A stretch of DNA of 35,664 nucleotides from assembly GCA_964058805.1 (NCBI GenBank), contig CAXKVV010001965.1:1-35664 (forward strand), read 5' to 3'. This document shows, piece by piece, positions 22,399 to 32,149 of the stretch (position 1 is its first letter; each line of letters starts with the position of its first letter). Source of the DNA: Schoenoplectus triqueter. Its lineage: Eukaryota; Streptophyta; Magnoliopsida; Poales; Cyperaceae. The notes under the pieces are model-generated. The model saw only the letters and a list, made by a program, of their open reading frames with translations. It was not told where the DNA came from and did no database searches. A program made the position numbers and the translations under genes.

Positions 22399-22845
22399 TT
22401 GTCTCATATACTGTCATGGAATCATTACATTTTAACCATGTTTTTGTCTAACTTCAGTCAAAACTTGTCTAAACAGATTTCAGAGAAAAGGGTATCAGGT
22501 AGAGGATGTGTGGACTATTGGCTGCTGGAGCAGACAAGGATACGCAAAATGCATCTCAACTTGAGCTCCAGAGAGGTTGCCCATCGATAATATAAATGCA
22601 ACCTGCTACTCCCCTTCCTCTCCATGGTTGGTAAGAGCGTACTAAGCGTCAAAAGTTAAAAATAACTTTAGTTCTTGAGAGCAAATATAGAGTGCAGAAT
22701 ACTTCCACTAAATTTTTAACAAGAGAATTGAAAAAGATGAAGGAGGGACTGACCTGATATCGTTGTCGAGCAACTGAGTCCTAACAAGCGATCCATCCAA
22801 GTTGAAAGACCACTATGATGCAACTATGATAATAACCAGGATTTA
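22399..22845. other. Exon-like fragments of an unrecognised, probably decayed gene
   Basis: A less AT-rich segment at about 22488-22634 is bordered on the plus strand by acceptor-like CTAAACAG and donor-like TTGGTAAG. On the minus strand, a 62-nt segment (about 22754-22815) is bordered by CATAG and AGGTCAGT and would read DGSLVRTQLLDNDI. No long frame or known domain joins them, so neither strand can be chosen. Confidence 0.25.
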
Positions 22846-23149
22846 TTCAACTTGAAATCTTTTTAAGAAATTTCTAATTTATATTTTATTATATTTCTTC
22901 TTCCTGCAATTTCTGCCTAGATTTTTGTAATTTATTTTTACTGATTAATAATGAAATTTGAAAGCCAGAATCGATAAAGACCAAGTTTTGGACGAGTGTG
23001 GTGTCTAACACGTTCCACATTCGTAATCAAGACACGAACCTATTATTCGTGGACCAAAAAAAATCTGATAATATTTCCCGTTATTCGGCGGGCGGCGACT
23101 CTAAAAAAATAAAATATCTAAAAATTACCTAAGTCGAGTCATTCAGTTT

Positions 23150-23290
23150 ATCATTGTTGAGTACTACATTAGTAAATTATTATACCTTAAAATATGGATA
23201 AATTAAATTATACCATAGCATACAGTAGCTACATTAGTAAATTAAATTATACCTTAAAATATGGATAAAATTTATCATTGTTGAGTACTT
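23150..23290. repeat. Local duplication of the exon end and splice donor of the Harbinger fragment
   Basis: TATACCTTAAAATATGGATAAA, which covers the end of the exon and its donor on the minus strand, occurs both at about 23180 and at about 23249. ATCATTGTTGAGTACT also occurs twice (about 23151 and 23275). This points to local rearrangement after decay began. Confidence 0.6.
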
Positions 23291-23735
23291 CTTGAGGAAT
23301 ACTTGATTCATCAGGTTGCTTAAAGAAGTCATGTTCTAACTCTATTAATGCTCTCATAACCTTATGAAAGTCATGGCTTATTGTAGCTCTACCACAACAA
23401 AAGAAGAATGCCATTGGACGATGTTTTTCATTATGACCAACTGTGTAGAGGAAACTTGCTACGAGCTCATGAATACCGATGCGATGAGTTGGCTGAAGAT
23501 CACCTTTTTCTTCTAACAGAAAACATAAATTAAGAAAAGAGTGAGCATCCATCCGAATTATGTCACGACTTTGGCCGCCATGAATAAGTTTATCCATCAA
23601 TTTATCTCGTTGACGCTCGTTATCAGCTTTCAACTCTCGTTGAACTTTCTTAGCCTTTTCTCGCCTCATTTGAATGATTAATTGATAGGCATGAAGACAA
23701 ATGCATACAACAGCCAATAAATGCATACGATGCAA
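23253..23735 (-). pseudogene. N-terminal exon of a PIF/Harbinger (HARBI1-like) transposase
   Basis: The frame encodes the helical region that precedes the nuclease domain in plant HARBI1-like proteins (the DUF8040-type block). Key parts are DIIRMDAHSFLNLCFLLEEKG, then VGHNEKHRP, ISHDFHKVMRAL and LNNDKFYPYFK. It ends at a good splice donor, AAG followed by GTATAA (23252-23251). In the family, the next exon carries the DDE nuclease, beginning near a GAIDGTH-like motif; none is seen down to 22400, so the catalytic part is missing. An in-frame TGA lies upstream at about 23749, and the initiator is unclear (ATG near 23726 is the first). The exon end is also locally duplicated at 23150-23200. Confidence 0.75.
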
Positions 23736-24540
23736 TATAGAGAATCATTTCCATCTGTTATTTATTTGCTCATCCATCTAAAAAAAATATAAAATTATTG
23801 AGCAATATGCTTTAGACAAAAGAACTATTTGAACTATTACTGAAATAAATCTTTATTAAGTTGATCGGACTTTTTACTGAAATAAAAGTATAAACTATTT
23901 TTTTTCACTAAAGCAAGCATCCAAACCTAAAAACAATATAAAAAGAAAAAAATAAAAGCAACGGAAAAGCAACTAGTAACATTATCTGTGATGTTAAGTG
24001 CGAAGCACTATGCTGGTAAAAAGAGTAATATTTTTTTATCAAATGAATAACATATCATATATAATAAAAACATAAATTAAAATGTTACAGTAGGGATGTA
24101 GAGATGTGTTCCCCAATAGAAAACAAACAAATAATAATAAAAATGAATGTGGAAAGCTTACATAGTAAGAGAGGACAAAGCAATGCAGTGGAAAGAGGAC
24201 AAAGCAACCAAGAATGAGTCTTGCTAGAAATGGGAACCAGCAAGAAGATGGAAAGAGTGTTATGGAGGGAAAACAAAAATGGAGAAATGAACTGGCGCCA
24301 AAATAGAAAGGGATAACTTGATAATTTTCATTGATGGTCTCTCTTTACTCTAGACTACACCTTAATTTGGAAGTTACAGATTTGAACTCGGAAGGAAAAA
24401 AGTCATGTACTTTACCGTTCTCTCCCATCCAATATTTTTTTGGAGCAAGTGACAACTTTTTTCCCCTTATCCTCCCCCTCTTAGCCCTTCGCTATCCTTA
24501 CTCGAGCACAATCTTAGAACTCCGAGGACATTGTAAGAAC
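23736..24540. other. Spacer upstream of the Harbinger fragment
   Basis: On the minus strand, a pyrimidine-rich stretch (about 24170-24300) could be the old 5' leader of the transposase. A 70-codon plus-strand frame (24331-24543) runs into the adjacent transposon end and matches nothing known. Confidence 0.35.
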
Positions 24541-24543
24541 TAA

Positions 24544-26033
24544 GAGTCCGTTTGGCAAATTAAGGAATAGCTCTGAAAGAGTAGTAATTTTGGAAGAGTG
24601 ATAGAATAATATTTTTTTTGAAAGAGTGGTAGAAAAGTGGTATTTTTGACTAATCGGAAGAACGAAAATATCGTTTGACAGTTATTACTCAGAATAGTTA
24701 AAATATGAATAATATGATACTAATAATGATGATGATGATGATGATGATAATAATAATAATAAAATAATAATCATAATAGTAAGATAATAATAATAAAGTA
24801 ATAAAAATAATCATAATAAATAATAATATTATAATAGTAATATATTAAAACTATAAACATAATCATAATATAATAATATAATAATAAAAAATTATAATTA
24901 TAATCATAATTATAATAATATAATAATATAATAATAATAAGTAATTATAATTTTAATAATATAATCATAATAAAATAATCATAATTATAATCATGATAAT
25001 AATAATAATAGTCATAATCATAATAATATAACCATAATCATAATCATAATAATATAATAATAAAAATATAATCATAATCATAAATATAATTATAAATAAT
25101 TATAATTATAATAATAATAATATAATAATAAATTAATCATAAATATAATCAACATATAATAATATAATACAACATAATAAAATAATAATATAGTAATAAA
25201 AAATAATCATAATAAATAATAATATTATAATAGTAATATAATAAAAAAATTATAATTAAAATCATAATTATAATAATATAATAATAATAAGTAATCATAA
25301 TTTTAATAATATAATCATAATATAATAATCATAATCATAATCATGATAATAATAATTATAGTCATAATCATAATAATATAACCATAATCATAATCATAAT
25401 AATATAATAATAAAAATATAATCATAATCATAAAAATAATTTTAAATGATTATAAATATAATAATAAATTAATCATCACTATAATCAACATATAATAATA
25501 TAATACAACATAATAAAATAATAATAAGTATTAATAATCATAATCATAATCATAATCATCATAATATAATAGTATAATAATAAATAATATTGATCATAAT
25601 AATATAATAATATATTTATATTCATAATATAATAATATAATCTTAAAATTATATTTATAATAATAAATAATAATATAATAACAATAATGGTAATGATAAT
25701 ATAATAACAATAATGATAATAATAATATAATGATAATAATCATAATAAATAATAATCATAATATTAATATAATAATAAATTATAATAATAAATATAATAT
25801 AATAATACTAATTCTTAATCATAATCATAATATAATAATATAATATAATATAATCAAACAATAATCGCTATTCCGACGAGAGCTAATCCGGTATTCCACC
25901 TATAAGTTGGTATACCGGATTAGCACTATTCCGCACTATTATACTTAGTCTAAAATTCGTTTGACAAATTAATTCGTCGGAATAGCTATTCTATTCCAAC
26001 TTTTTGCTATTCCATTGAGTGCCAAACACTCCC
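24544..26033 (-). mobile_element. Non-autonomous PIF/Harbinger-like element with AT-trinucleotide core, copy 3 (reverse)
   Basis: Ends GAGTCCGTTTGGCA and, in reverse, GGGAGTGTTTGGCA are flanked by the perfect 3-bp direct repeat TAA (24541-24543 and 26034-26036), the classic PIF/Harbinger target site. The interior (24715-25857) is almost pure ATA/ATC triplet sequence. The right arm (25858-26033) repeats the nested inverted motifs of copies 1 and 2 (ATTCCGACGAG with TTCGTCGGAAT; GGTATACCGGATTAGC). It is the best-preserved member here and defines the family limits. No transposase is encoded. Confidence 0.82.
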
Positions 26034-26127
26034 TAAATTTCTCAAGGACTAAACTTATCTCTTAAGAATCAAGTTTTTTTGACCTGATCATTTAAAAATC
26101 TTTATCAAATCCGACCCTTACCCAATT

Positions 26128-26319
26128 CAGGGGCGGAGCCAGACTTTAGCTTAGAGGGGTCAAAAATAAAAAAATTAGGGGTCAAAATTTAAATATTTTC
26201 TTCAATATAATTTTATTTTTCATTTTTTCGGAAAATATACATAAATATATAGTGTTTTTGCAAAATCTTTCTAGCTAGAGGGTCAGCTGACCCCCTGTCA
26301 TACGCTGCCTCCATCCTTG
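26128..26319. mobile_element. Small hAT-like MITE (CAGGGGCGGAGCCAG ends)
   Basis: The left end CAGGGGCGGAGCCAG and the right end in reverse CAAGGATGGAGGCAG form the terminal repeat of a very common plant hAT-type MITE. Flanking 8-mers ACCCAATT (26120-26127) and ACCCGATC (26320-26327) match at 6 of 8 positions. Non-coding, 192 bp. Confidence 0.75.
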
Positions 26320-26327
26320 ACCCGATC

Positions 26328-26590
26328 ATCACGTAAACCCGCTAGATTCGACACTTGAGGATGATGTCTAAATAGATACATGATAACATGTATTATCCCA
26401 AAAAAAAAGGTTAAAATTTCTAACCTCTTAAATTCTTTCTTTGATGTTCTTTGAATTCTTCTCTCTTCACATAAATACCTATTTATTTTTGTCTCGTCAA
26501 AGTAATTAATTTATATTTCCAAACTCATCTTTCTTAAGAAAAGTGAAGAAAGAATATGGCATACAAAGTCTGCAAAAGTATATATATAAG
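26328..26590. other. Short AT-rich spacer, no gene recognised
   Basis: Nothing recognisable. It ends in a short (TA)n tract (26581-26588) that marks the start of the next foldback chain. Confidence 0.4.
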
Positions 26591-26596
26591 GACTGA

Positions 26597-26992
26597 CTAC
26601 GGTGATTCCATAAGCATTTCGAGCCGAAATACTTATGGCTCAAATTTCAAAATCTCATGCTCGAAATTTCAATTTAAATATCTCAAAAGATTCTTCATAT
26701 CATAATCTTGTAGATTATCAATTTTCATCAAATTTGGAGTTAGTTTACTATGCTTAATAATTTTTGAAAAATGGCTCTAAAAATAATTAAAAATATCAAT
26801 TTTTATAGGCCAAATTTTGCTATCTTTCAAAAATCATTAAGCATAGTAAATTAACTCCAAACGTGATGAAAATTGATAATTTACAAAAATATCATATGAA
26901 AAAAAATTGAGTTTTTTTAAATTAAAATTTCGGACGCGAAATTTTAAATTTGAGACAAGCACTTGGCCGAAGTGCTTATGGAATCACCATAG
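26597..26992. mobile_element. Foldback MITE (CTACGGTGATTCC ends)
   Basis: Left CTACGGTGATTCCATAAGCA pairs with right TGCTTATGGAATCACCATAG. Inner blocks such as GCATAGTAAA and TCATCA-AATTTGGAGTTA recur in inverted order around a loop near 26800. It is bounded by (TA)n on both sides. Non-coding. Confidence 0.78.
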
Positions 26993-27016
26993 CTATATAT
27001 ATATAGAGAGAGAGAG
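26993..27016. repeat. Compound (TA)n(GA)n tract between foldback MITEs
   Basis: TA dinucleotides (about 26994-27004) pass directly into GA dinucleotides (about 27005-27016) at the left edge of the next foldback element. Confidence 0.9.
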
Positions 27017-27396
27017 TGGAGATACCGTGAGCTTAAGCTCACGGAGGCCTTCCGTGAACTTAACTCAAAAAATATATTAAATCATCTCGAAATTTTAATT
27101 TATCATTCTCATTAAATTCTTTATATAAAAATCTTGTGGGATGCAAAAATTTGAAGTGTTTTGAGCTTTTTAAGTCACCGTTTTTAATTTTTGAAAATGA
27201 TGTTCAAGTATTGAATATATTATTATTATTTTTAGAGCTGATTTTCAAAAATTAAAAACCACAACTTAAAAAGCTCAAAACGCTCCAAATTTTTGCATCC
27301 CATGAGATTTTCATATAAAGAATTTAATGAGAATGATAAATTAAAATTTTGAAATGATTTGATATATTTTTTGAGTTAAGCTCACGGTATTTCCAC
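27015..27396. mobile_element. Foldback MITE (GTGGAGATACCGTGAGC ends)
   Basis: Left AGTGGAGATACCGTGAGCTT pairs with right AAGCTCACGGTATTTCCACT. The long arms share AAAATTTTAATTTATCATTC and the TTTGCATCCCA block in inverted order. A second small palindrome (GTGAGCTTAAGCTCAC) lies at the left end. (GA)n and (CT)n border it symmetrically. Confidence 0.82.
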
Positions 27397-27425
27397 TCTC
27401 TCTCTCTCTCTATATATATATATAT
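27395..27425. repeat. Compound (CT)n(TA)n tract between foldback MITEs
   Basis: CT dinucleotides (about 27396-27410) pass into TA dinucleotides (27411-27425), the mirror image of the tract at 26993-27016. Confidence 0.9.
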
Positions 27426-27804
27426 GAGAAGTGATCCAATTACCATTTTTTTGGTGTCCATGGTACCTATTTATTTATTTATGTATAAATTTAAAAATGT
27501 GAACCGTTAGATGTATTTTATATCATCTCAATTGTATGTATATGAAAAATCAAATATTTTAACTTTATTTGTATAGCCATCAAGTAACATGTCTAAATTG
27601 TAAAATTTGGTCCGTTGAGTTTATTAACGCTTGATGCCTATATAAATAATATCGAAATGATATTTTTTTGTATACATATATAAGATGATATTTACAAAAT
27701 ATTCCTTCAATTAGTTTTGTTATTTAAAAATTTAAATAATAGTTATTTGATATTTAATTTTAATGGCACCGATGTGACACCAAAATAGTAGTAATTAGAT
27801 CCCT

Positions 27805-27808
<4 letters not shown>
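27426..27808. mobile_element. Foldback MITE (GAGAAGTGATCCAATTAC ends)
   Basis: The left end GAGAAGTGATCCAATTACC and the right end in reverse GAGAAGGGATCTAATTAC match, followed by TTTTGGTGTC on both sides. The arms are more diverged than in the neighbouring elements. The right edge runs into (CT)n (to about 27827) and (TA)n (27828-27847). Confidence 0.72.

Positions 27809-27847
<39 letters not shown>
27805..27847. repeat. Compound (CT)n(TA)n tract
   Basis: About 23 bp of CT dinucleotides followed by about 20 bp of TA dinucleotides close the foldback chain. Confidence 0.9.
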
Positions 27848-28068
27848 GGTTCGTTTATCATTTGTATGAATTTCACAAACTTACTAGTTTTTAAATTTTG
27901 CGATTTTGAGTTCTGTTTTTCTCGTTATTTATTTTTTATATTAATATTATTAAAAAAGTGAAGGAAAACATACTTGGTTTCCACCCTAATTAATTATGTA
28001 GAGGAAGAATTACAGTATTCCAAAGAGAAAGAAAATATAAATTGGAGAGCTATACACTAAAATCGTTC

Positions 28069-28074
28069 TTTATT
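28069..28074 (-). promoter_or_regulatory. Candidate polyadenylation signal of the second P450
   Basis: AATAAA on the minus strand lies 49 nt after the stop codon of the P450 at 28123-31450, a plausible though short 3' distance. Confidence 0.4.
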
Positions 28075-28122
28075 CCAAGAGTCAATCTTCAAGTTCATCT
28101 AAATTGCATACTTGCATTAACG

Positions 28123-31100
28123 TTATATTTCTTTCACAATAAGAGGTAAATCATGTTCTGGCTCAACAGTTAATCTGTAAGCCGGGGAATGAACATAACT
28201 CGGTGAGAGATCGAAAGAGAACCTCATCAACAGAAGTGACAAAACTATTTTCAACTCTAACATAGCAAGGTTTTGTCCAGCACAAGTTCTCAGCCCGAAA
28301 CCGAACGGTGCATACATGTGAGGGTACTTACAAGCACCAGAAATGCCGTTGACGAATCGGTTTGGATTGAAGACGTCTACATCTGGGCCCCAAACATCGC
28401 GGTCGCGGTGTAGCATCGGTGTGGTTACTTGAATAACAGTGCCTTTCGGAACATGCAAATTTTGGAGTTTCATATCATGCAATGTTTGTCGCATTATGAA
28501 GGATGCTGGAGGGAATAGACGGAGGGTCTCATGGATCACCATTGTCAACTATCAATAATTTATTAATTTAACAATTTGTTAGTTTTATAGGGAAAAAGAA
28601 GTAAATTAAACGATATGTTATTGTAATATAGGACAGCTTTATTATCTAGCAATAGCAACGTTCTGTCTTTTCTACCTCATCTCTCTCATCTGTAAACTCT
28701 TTTTTTATTTTTGATTAATTACTAAACTTACTATAGTAGGCCTTTCGCTTACTAAAAAAAATCATATGTTATTAAGCTCTTAAAACATAATTCTTATAAC
28801 AAATAAAATAAAACCTAGTTTCATAATATTAGAAATTAATTTTGTCTTTTAGTCGAGAAGTTCACTTCAATAACATCGCTGCTTGAAAAAATGGATTTAA
28901 TATATAGATGGAATCGTGGTGCTTATAATTAATTAAATATAATCTTTTCATATTATTTTGAAAATATGTTTTTCAAATTGAACTCATTTTTTAATAATAC
29001 TAATGACCTCAGAAAATTCCATTTACCATTTTAAATTGACGAAGCATGTCGAAATCAGGCTTAGCACCCTGAGTGACCTCAAGCACCTCTTTTCTCACAC
29101 GGTCCTGCCATTCTGGGTACAAGGCAAGAAGCAAAAGGCACCAAGTAGCAGTGACAGATGTCGTTTCAAATGCCGCGAAGTATATTGTCTTGCAATTGTC
29201 AATTATGAATTCCTCAACAGAAGCCGTTCGATCAGGAATTGATGTAGATCCTTCAATTATAGAGTGTAAAAGATCTTTGTTTGATGAGTCTTGTTGTTTA
29301 TGCTCCTGAACTATGTTCTGGATGAGCAAGCTTATCTCTTGGTTCAGTCGGCGTATTTCTCTGTTTGTTTTGGTTGGCAGGTACCTGTGGCGATACAAGT
29401 GAAGTTACTAATGTGTATTTGTTCATAAATCATCAAACACATAATTGATTTAACCTTTTCTCAAAAAATAAATTTAATATATTAGAATCTCGTTAAGCCC
29501 CTGTTGAGTGAATAAAGCAAACAAATAGAGAAAAAGCCTTAATATAACAGCCTAAATTAACACTGTACCTAAAGCCTCAGAAAAGTAACATACATATACA
29601 TGGGATATACAGTATATGATCGAGAGGGACTTTCTCTTTTTGAGGGGTCATGAGAATCAGAAGTATAGAGAATTTTCTTTCCTATGTTGAAGGTAAGGAA
29701 CCAAGCATGCACCGAAATTTTCCCTCATTACATCATAAGTACTATTCAACTGCTAATTAAATACTGGTACACACTATTACAGAACCACATATGAGTTATA
29801 TACACAACATACCGGGAACCAGGAAATGCAGTAAATAAATCAGATTTGGAAACTGCTGTCTGAAGCAAGCTAAGCTTAGAGAGTACTTTGTTGCCTTTTC
29901 CGTAACAATTCCCAAAAGAAACTTGTGATATAATATTTGCTGAGAAGATTCTCAAGTGATCGTGGACCATTATTTCTGCTTTTCCTCCTTCATTTTGAAG
30001 CATTTTGATCCAAGATTCAGTTAGTGTATTTGCAGCCTCCATTATTGCATTTACCATTCCCTGTATGCATAACACAAAAATAAAAAACAGAAATAAAGTT
30101 CAAGAACTTGCCATAAAAATTAGTTGCGAAGGTATAAGATCCCAGCAACCTGTCATGATCATTGGGTGCCAGTTGCTTTTAACATTGGAACAACGACATA
30201 CCAGCACTGTCTAGGTGTTACCTTGACTCTGTGCATGAAGAACTCACGTGCAATAATCTTTCTCTCATGGTCCCACAGCTCAGCATCTGCCATCAAAATG
30301 CCTTTTTCACCAAGTAGTGAACCTCTGGCCTTTCTGATGTGCTCAGGCCGGCCGAGCTCAAAAGGGGTGCATTGACTAACAGCCTTAACCAAATCAGGAT
30401 CAGTTATGTGTAGAATCGGTATGGTACCAATGGAGTACATAAACAATTGGCCTGTTACATATTTTAACTTTCAAGATAAAGTAACAAAGTAATCGAAATA
30501 CACTTGCATAGACAGTGGGTTTCCACTACACCAATTTTTGTTCAAATCAACTGTGCGACAAGAATCAGGCCAACTCAATCAGATCAGGTCTAATTTGGAT
30601 AACAATCCTGCTATCTAGTCATGAAGATCAGCAAAAATATAAAAGAATATTCAATTGATAATTAATTTTTGTATCACCATCTAATGTGTATTTGTCCAAT
30701 TAACTACTTAAGAAAAGCGTACCAAACACATTTTCCCCTCTCTTGACGTCTTATGGTGAAAAACTGAAGTTTCATGATATATATTTGAAGTTATTTAGCA
30801 AAATAATAAATACAGAATTCATGCCTAAAAAATTTGAAAAAAAAAAACATTAACCCAGCAGTGTTGCATGCTTGATTTGAAACAAAAACTTTGGGAAACA
30901 AAAATTTAAAGATAGAAAATTGGCCAGGAAAAGGTATGTGTCGTAGCTGTCGTTGCTACAGGAATTAGTAAATCATATTTATAAACTTAGTAGCAAAAAT
31001 ATCGTAGCTGTCGTTTCTAAATAAATACATGGCGCACAAATTTTCCTAGGTCTGTGTTTGTAGAAATCCATTAAAAGTACCGTAATCTATTCAATTTTCT

Positions 31101-31450
31101 TAAGGAAGGAAAAAAAAAAAGGAAATTCAATCTCAGTTAATAGAAATACCGTAAGCTTTTCTCCATGAAATTAGATATGGGTAGAGAACCGAAGCGTAGT
31201 CGCCGATGAAGCAAGCCTGTTCTTCCTTGGATTCTATCTTTGCTTCTTTTCGTATCCTTTTCACATCTAAAATGTTGCCATAGAAAAAAGAAGGTTTTGG
31301 ACCACTTATCCCTTGATACCTGAGTTTCTCTCTTATTTTTTTGGGGTTCAGCCATAATTTAGTGTAGAGGTAAAGGAAAAGAGAGAAGCCTAATAAGAAG
31401 AAGAGAGTGAAAAGTAGGCCCAGAGAAGATATCATGTTGAATTCTCCCAT
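28123..31450 (-). CDS. Cytochrome P450, CYP714-like, five exons, canonical heme motif
   Basis: ER-anchored heme-thiolate monooxygenase of the CYP72 clan, CYP714-like. Related enzymes oxidise gibberellins (CYP714A/B/D) or triterpenoids such as oleanolic acid at C-23 (CYP714E); the substrate here is not determined. Exons on the minus strand: 31450-31150, 30451-30222, 30060-29813, 29384-29027, 28548-28123, with GT-AG borders and the same phases as the paralogue at 5517-8406; 520 aa in total. Features in order: N-terminal membrane anchor (about residues 8-28), hinge GPKPS, helix C WDHER, I-helix AAFETT (glycine replaced by alanine, as in the paralogue), K-helix ETLR, FNPNRF, and heme loop PFGFGLRTCAG, a full match to FxxGxRxCxG. 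Exons 2 to 5 have exactly the paralogue's lengths (230, 248, 358, 426 nt). The start is the first ATG of exon 1. It appears fully functional. Confidence 0.93.
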
Positions 31451-31740
31451 TGAAGGCGAGCATTGTGTGCCCTGTGCATATAAGTGAGAGAGATGGGGGT
31501 AGGGATTAGCGCCGCAAGAAAAGTTCGTAACGCAAGTCTATCTGTAGTTTAATAAATAAAGATATTTAGTGCAGTTGTAGTCTTAAAGGAGTGTATCGAA
31601 TGATCTTTCAATCTCTCTCTACTATCGTGAAGATGTTGCCGGAGCTCTCAAAAGATTTTTCTCATTTGATTTTATATTTATTCTGCATTTAATGAAGAGA
31701 CTATGTCAATCACCGATGTATTGTGTCAAGCTTTGCAATA
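31451..31740. promoter_or_regulatory. Upstream region of the second P450
   Basis: No gene is visible. About 85 bp next to the start codon can be aligned with the corresponding region of the paralogue (8407-8475), including a TTATATGCA/TTACATAAA stretch and a CTCTCTC stretch on the minus strand. Beyond that the two promoters are unrelated, the other being replaced by a transposon. Confidence 0.4.
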
Positions 31741-31800
31741 AAAATCTTTGGGAAAATTATTTTTTTGGCACTACAAAAGTTTTAAATTTGCCACTGCAAA
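31741..31800 (+). mobile_element. Candidate terminal end of a Mutator-like element
   Basis: GGGAAAATTATTTTTTTGGC starting at 31750 resembles ends of plant Mutator-like elements, and the preceding AAAATCTTT (31741-31749) could be the 9-bp target duplication. The other end must lie beyond 35664, so this cannot be confirmed in the window. It would make the GRF gene and the transposase parts of a single element. Confidence 0.45.
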
Positions 31801-32063
31801 CTTTCAATTGATAAATATGCCATTACAAAATAGATTTATTCTGATATTTGTCATTATGTATATTTAATCATAATTAAAAAAATATTTTTTTTCTTAATAC
31901 CAATTATACCCTTCCTGTCCCTCTATTTTTAGTACCGAGACTCTTCGACGGAAAAAAAAGAAACCCTACGCGATTCCGGAGTTTGGCGATTTGGACAAAA
32001 GCTTCTTCGAGTTTGGCGATTCGAAGCTTGGCGAACGGCGATTCGACGGTTTACAATATTCAA

Positions 32064-32137
32064 GCCAGACCATACAGCTTCTTCGAGCTCCTCCGCCAAG
32101 CCAGACCAGACAGCTTCTTCGAGCTCCTCCGCCAAGA
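32064..32137 (+). repeat. Tandem 36-bp repeat, two copies
   Basis: CAGCTTCTTCGAGCTCCTCC occurs in two adjacent 36-bp units differing by one base, just upstream of the GRF gene start. A 36-bp period keeps a reading frame, but this is more likely leader sequence than coding. Confidence 0.75.
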
Positions 32138-32149
32138 CAGGCATAGAAG

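Noticed and set aside
22488..22634. EDVWTIGC and LLAAGADKDTQNA translations suggesting a kinase or ankyrin repeat
   Set aside because: The two similarities come from different frames, each lasts fewer than 15 residues and neither continues into the expected neighbouring motifs, so chance is the better explanation.
24331..24543. 70-codon plus-strand frame
   Set aside because: It ends close to the adjacent transposon border and matches nothing known.
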